Shown here: piece by piece, positions 5,932 to 8,010 of the stretch
How the letters are laid out: each line of letters begins with the position of its first letter
How positions within the stretch are numbered: position 1 is the stretch's first letter
Assembly: GCA_009925805.1 (NCBI GenBank)
Contig: RFQF01000090.1
Location: forward strand, 1-8,010
Source: Flavobacteriia bacterium
GTDB taxonomy: Bacteria; Bacteroidota; Bacteroidia; Flavobacteriales_D; Crocinitomicaceae
Direction: 5' to 3'
Length of the DNA stretch: 8,010 nt
Program-made: the position numbers and the translations under genes
The notes under the pieces: generated by a model
Database searches by the model: none
Told to the model about the DNA's origin: nothing
Seen by the model: only the letters and a program-made list of their open reading frames with translations

Positions 5932-7316
5932 GTAAATCATTGACGGCAGGTTGGATTGTCATGGATTACCTTTTTGCGATGGCTTCTTGGAGCGTTTTTT
6001 TCTTTGTTCGAACTACACTTCTTGAAGGTAAAGCGTTTGTCCCAAGTTCCTCTTTTTATTGGGGAATTTCCATTGTTCCCTTAGCCTATGTGTTGCTTTA
6101 CACCTTACAAGGCACCTACTTGAATGTGCGGCGCTTGTACCGCCTGAAAACCCTACAATTGACCTTGTTTGCGGCTGTATTTGGTTCCTTATTGCTCTTT
6201 TTTGTCCTCCTTTTGGACGACGATGTCCAATCTTATCGAAGTTATTACAGCTCTTTCTTGATGCTATTGTCCTGTCAATTGGTTTTTTCCCTCGTTCCTC
6301 GAATGGCCCTCGTTACGTGGATGATTTACCGCTTAAGACGGCATGGACATGGCTTTCGAACCTTGATTATTGGCGGTAGCGAACGTGCCCTATCGATTCT
6401 CCGCGAAGTGACTTCCCAAAAGATGAACGTCAATTCATTTATTGGCTATGTCAATGTGAACGGTTCCGACCGATCGTTGGATGCTGAAATTCCTTATTTA
6501 GGACATTCTCAGGAATTGGAACAGGTGTTGGCCGCGCATGCCGTGGAAGAAATTATCATTGCCCTAGAACCCTCCGACCACGACCGATTGCAAAAAATTA
6601 TTACCAAAATCCACAACTTTAGCATCATCGTTAAAGTGTTGCCGGATATGTATGAGCTGTTGAGCGGTAAACTGAAAATGACCAACATCTACGGTACCCT
6701 CTTCATTGAACTTAACCGCGATGTTATGCCTTTGTGGCAACAGGCCATGAAACGGTTTTTGGACATTGCGTTTTCCATTGTTGCCTTGTTGGTATTGCTG
6801 CCCCTTTATCTTCTGTGTTCGATCCTCGTAAAAGCAAGCTCCCCAGGACCCATTTTCTTTTTGCAAGAACGCATTGGCTTGAACAATAAACCTTTTCGCA
6901 TCATTAAGTTCCGCACCATGTACGTGAACTCCGAACCGAATGGCCCCCAGCTTTCTTCTTCCAACGATGCACGAATCACCCCCATTGGGCGCTTTATGCG
7001 CAAAACCCGTCTCGATGAATTTCCGCAATTTGTGAACGTGATCTTAGGGCATATGTCGCTCGTGGGTCCTCGGCCAGAACGTCAATTTTACATCGATCAA
7101 ATTGTACAGCGTGAACCCCAATATGCCCTACTGAACCGTGTTCGTCCGGGAATCACTTCTTGGGGGCAGGTGAAATACGGTTATGCCGAAAATGTAGAGC
7201 AGATGCTCGACCGCATGAAATTTGACTTACTCTACATCAACAATCGAAGCCTAGGGTTGGATTTTAAAATAATGTTCTACACCGTGGCCATCATCGTCAA
7301 GGCAAAAGGAAAGTAA
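5928..7316 (+). CDS. Polyprenyl-phosphate sugar-1-phosphate transferase (WbaP/WcaJ-type initiating enzyme)
   Basis: This integral membrane enzyme transfers a sugar-1-phosphate from a nucleotide sugar to undecaprenyl phosphate, the first step of exopolysaccharide, capsule or O-antigen-type assembly. Of the 462 residues, the N-terminal part has about four transmembrane segments (near 8-28, 43-61, 78-97, 107-127). A Rossmann-like CoA_binding_3 region follows (RTLIIGGSERAL, 144-155, to about 260). The catalytic bacterial sugar-transferase domain starts at KRFLDI (275) with the membrane or re-entrant helix carrying Pro292, then SSPGPIFFLQERIG, FRIIKFRTM, the catalytic Asp-Glu pair in RLDEFPQF (D363-E364), SLVGPRPE (377-384) and RVRPGITSWGQV (404-415). 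The sugar specificity cannot be read. Its start overlaps the lipoprotein stop (ATGA). The gene is intact, and its TAA abuts the stop codon of the opposing gene. Confidence 0.93.
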   Translation: MSKSLTAGWIVMDYLFAMASWSVFFFVRTTLLEGKAFVPSSSFYWGISIVPLAYVLLYTLQGTYLNVRRLYRLKTLQLTLFAAVFGSLLLFFVLLLDDDVQSYRSYYSSFLMLLSCQLVFSLVPRMALVTWMIYRLRRHGHGFRTLIIGGSERALSILREVTSQKMNVNSFIGYVNVNGSDRSLDAEIPYLGHSQELEQVLAAHAVEEIIIALEPSDHDRLQKIITKIHNFSIIVKVLPDMYELLSGKLKMTNIYGTLFIELNRDVMPLWQQAMKRFLDIAFSIVALLVLLPLYLLCSILVKASSPGPIFFLQERIGLNNKPFRIIKFRTMYVNSEPNGPQLSSSNDARITPIGRFMRKTRLDEFPQFVNVILGHMSLVGPRPERQFYIDQIVQREPQYALLNRVRPGITSWGQVKYGYAENVEQMLDRMKFDLLYINNRSLGLDFKIMFYTVAIIVKAKGK

Positions 7317-8010
7317 TTACTCCACCACAACCCGATAATTCCACAGGGATTTTTCGCCTTCAATATGCAAAATATAAGCGCCTGAGGCCAAGGAACCAGG
7401 AAGTCTTCCATGAAACGATTCTTCCCCTTCAGCCTGCCAAACGCACTTTCCTTGGCTGTCCCATAAAGCTAATTTTGACGAAGGTAAATGGATAATATGA
7501 AGCATTCCTCCGGAGCACAAAGGATTGGGATAAACCCACGGATCAGAATTGGTCGGAATTTCTTGAACCCCGAGATTGCTTCCTAAATTAATGTTATCGA
7601 GGTAGAGGATGTTTCCAAAAGCCCCTTTATTCCGAAAAGCGACCTGGACATTGCTTTGACCGGCCCATGCCGCAAGATTTACTGTATCGGTTCTCCATTG
7701 GTCGGCTGTGGGTAGGAAGGCGCTTTGGTTGTCGGGAGCTGTGGCCAGGCTCACCCCGCCTTTGTAATAAACGTATTGATAGGTGGCACCGCAATCCGTG
7801 GAAACGGCCACGAACATCGAATCGGAATAACCGCCTCCCCAACGGCAATACGCTACATCGAAGGTTAATAAGGGCTGGTGGATCAACTGATTTCCGTTGA
7901 TGTTGAAGATCAAATCATCGAAACTGCCTTGGGAATCGATGTTGTAATTGTCAAATTTTGCGGATTGAGCACTGTTCGAATAACCACCAACTGCGGGATC
8001 GCTGGTCCAT
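7317..8010 (-). CDS. T9SS-secreted protein with choice-of-anchor J/MAM-like domain, 5' partial
   Basis: Minus-strand reading frame open to the window edge, so the N-terminus and signal peptide lie beyond 8010; 230 C-terminal residues are visible. Translated from 8009 it reads WTSDPAVGGYSNSAQS, then a beta-rich domain with features I associate with choice-of-anchor J/MAM-like modules: LLTFDVAYCRWGGGYSDSMF, VSTDCGATY, QWRTDTVNLAAW, NVQVAFRNKG and ILYLDNINL. The last about 72 residues (nt 7317-7535) form a type A T9SS sorting domain: VYPNP, a short beta repeat with LALWDSQGKCVW, then LPGSLASGAYILHI and YRVVVE. This tail directs export across the outer membrane by the Por/Gld system and is usually removed when the protein is anchored or released. 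The passenger may be an adhesin, protease or other enzyme whose main domain lies outside the window. It converges with the sugar transferase with no spacer. Confidence 0.88.
   Translation of the reverse strand, partial: WTSDPAVGGYSNSAQSAKFDNYNIDSQGSFDDLIFNINGNQLIHQPLLTFDVAYCRWGGGYSDSMFVAVSTDCGATYQYVYYKGGVSLATAPDNQSAFLPTADQWRTDTVNLAAWAGQSNVQVAFRNKGAFGNILYLDNINLGSNLGVQEIPTNSDPWVYPNPLCSGGMLHIIHLPSSKLALWDSQGKCVWQAEGEESFHGRLPGSLASGAYILHIEGEKSLWNYRVVVE

Noticed and set aside
6564..7028. 154-codon open frame on the minus strand inside the sugar transferase gene
   Set aside because: It is antisense to the conserved catalytic region of the transferase and has no family features or start context.
1..8010. 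Defence system, phage, insertion sequence or CRISPR content
   Set aside because: No transposase, integrase, nuclease, toxin or repeat-spacer pattern is present. The S24 regulator alone is not evidence of a prophage, since such regulators also occur as chromosomal genes.

Overview
The window looks like chromosomal DNA from a member of the Bacteroidota, most likely Flavobacteriales. Four things support this: promoter elements of the TAnnTTTG type directly upstream of start codons, little Shine-Dalgarno signal, a secreted protein with a type IX secretion (T9SS) sorting domain, and the style of the ribosomal and regulator proteins. G+C is in the mid-40s by eye (not counted). Genus and family cannot be told from this window.

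Layout. (1) Positions 1-777 hold the 3' part of an XRE-type helix-turn-helix regulator with a LexA/CI-like S24 domain; its start lies before the window. (2) Positions 805-3997 hold the conserved translation cluster thrS-infC-rpmI-rplT, all on the + strand. A TAnnTTTG promoter element precedes it and a strong intrinsic terminator closes it at 4019-4047. The 84-base rpmI-rplT gap holds a plausible hairpin and a short ORF that runs into rplT. (3) Positions 4047-7316 form a tightly packed three-gene unit: a Gfo/Idh/MocA sugar-type oxidoreductase, an uncharacterised lipoprotein 6 bases later, and a polyprenyl-phosphate sugar-1-phosphate transferase that overlaps the lipoprotein gene by 4 bases (ATGA). 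Its promoter element abuts the rplT terminator and lies only 5 bases before the start codon, so the message is probably leaderless or nearly so. (4) Positions 7317-8010, minus strand, hold the C-terminal part of a T9SS-secreted protein with a choice-of-anchor-J/MAM-like jelly-roll domain. Its stop codon directly abuts the stop codon of the sugar transferase with no intergenic base.

How the genes fit together. The first cluster is core translation machinery: threonyl-tRNA synthetase, initiation factor 3, and ribosomal proteins L35 and L20. The second unit looks like part of a surface-glycan pathway: a nucleotide-sugar-type oxidoreductase, a cell-envelope lipoprotein of unknown role, and the membrane enzyme that starts a lipid-linked glycan. 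In T9SS-bearing bacteria many cargo proteins are anchored to a surface polysaccharide, so the neighbouring T9SS cargo may be functionally related, but that is inference from position only. No phage, insertion sequence, CRISPR array, tRNA or rRNA was seen. Most of the window is ordinary conserved chromosome. The least explained parts are the lipoprotein family, the rplT leader and the fused terminator/promoter.
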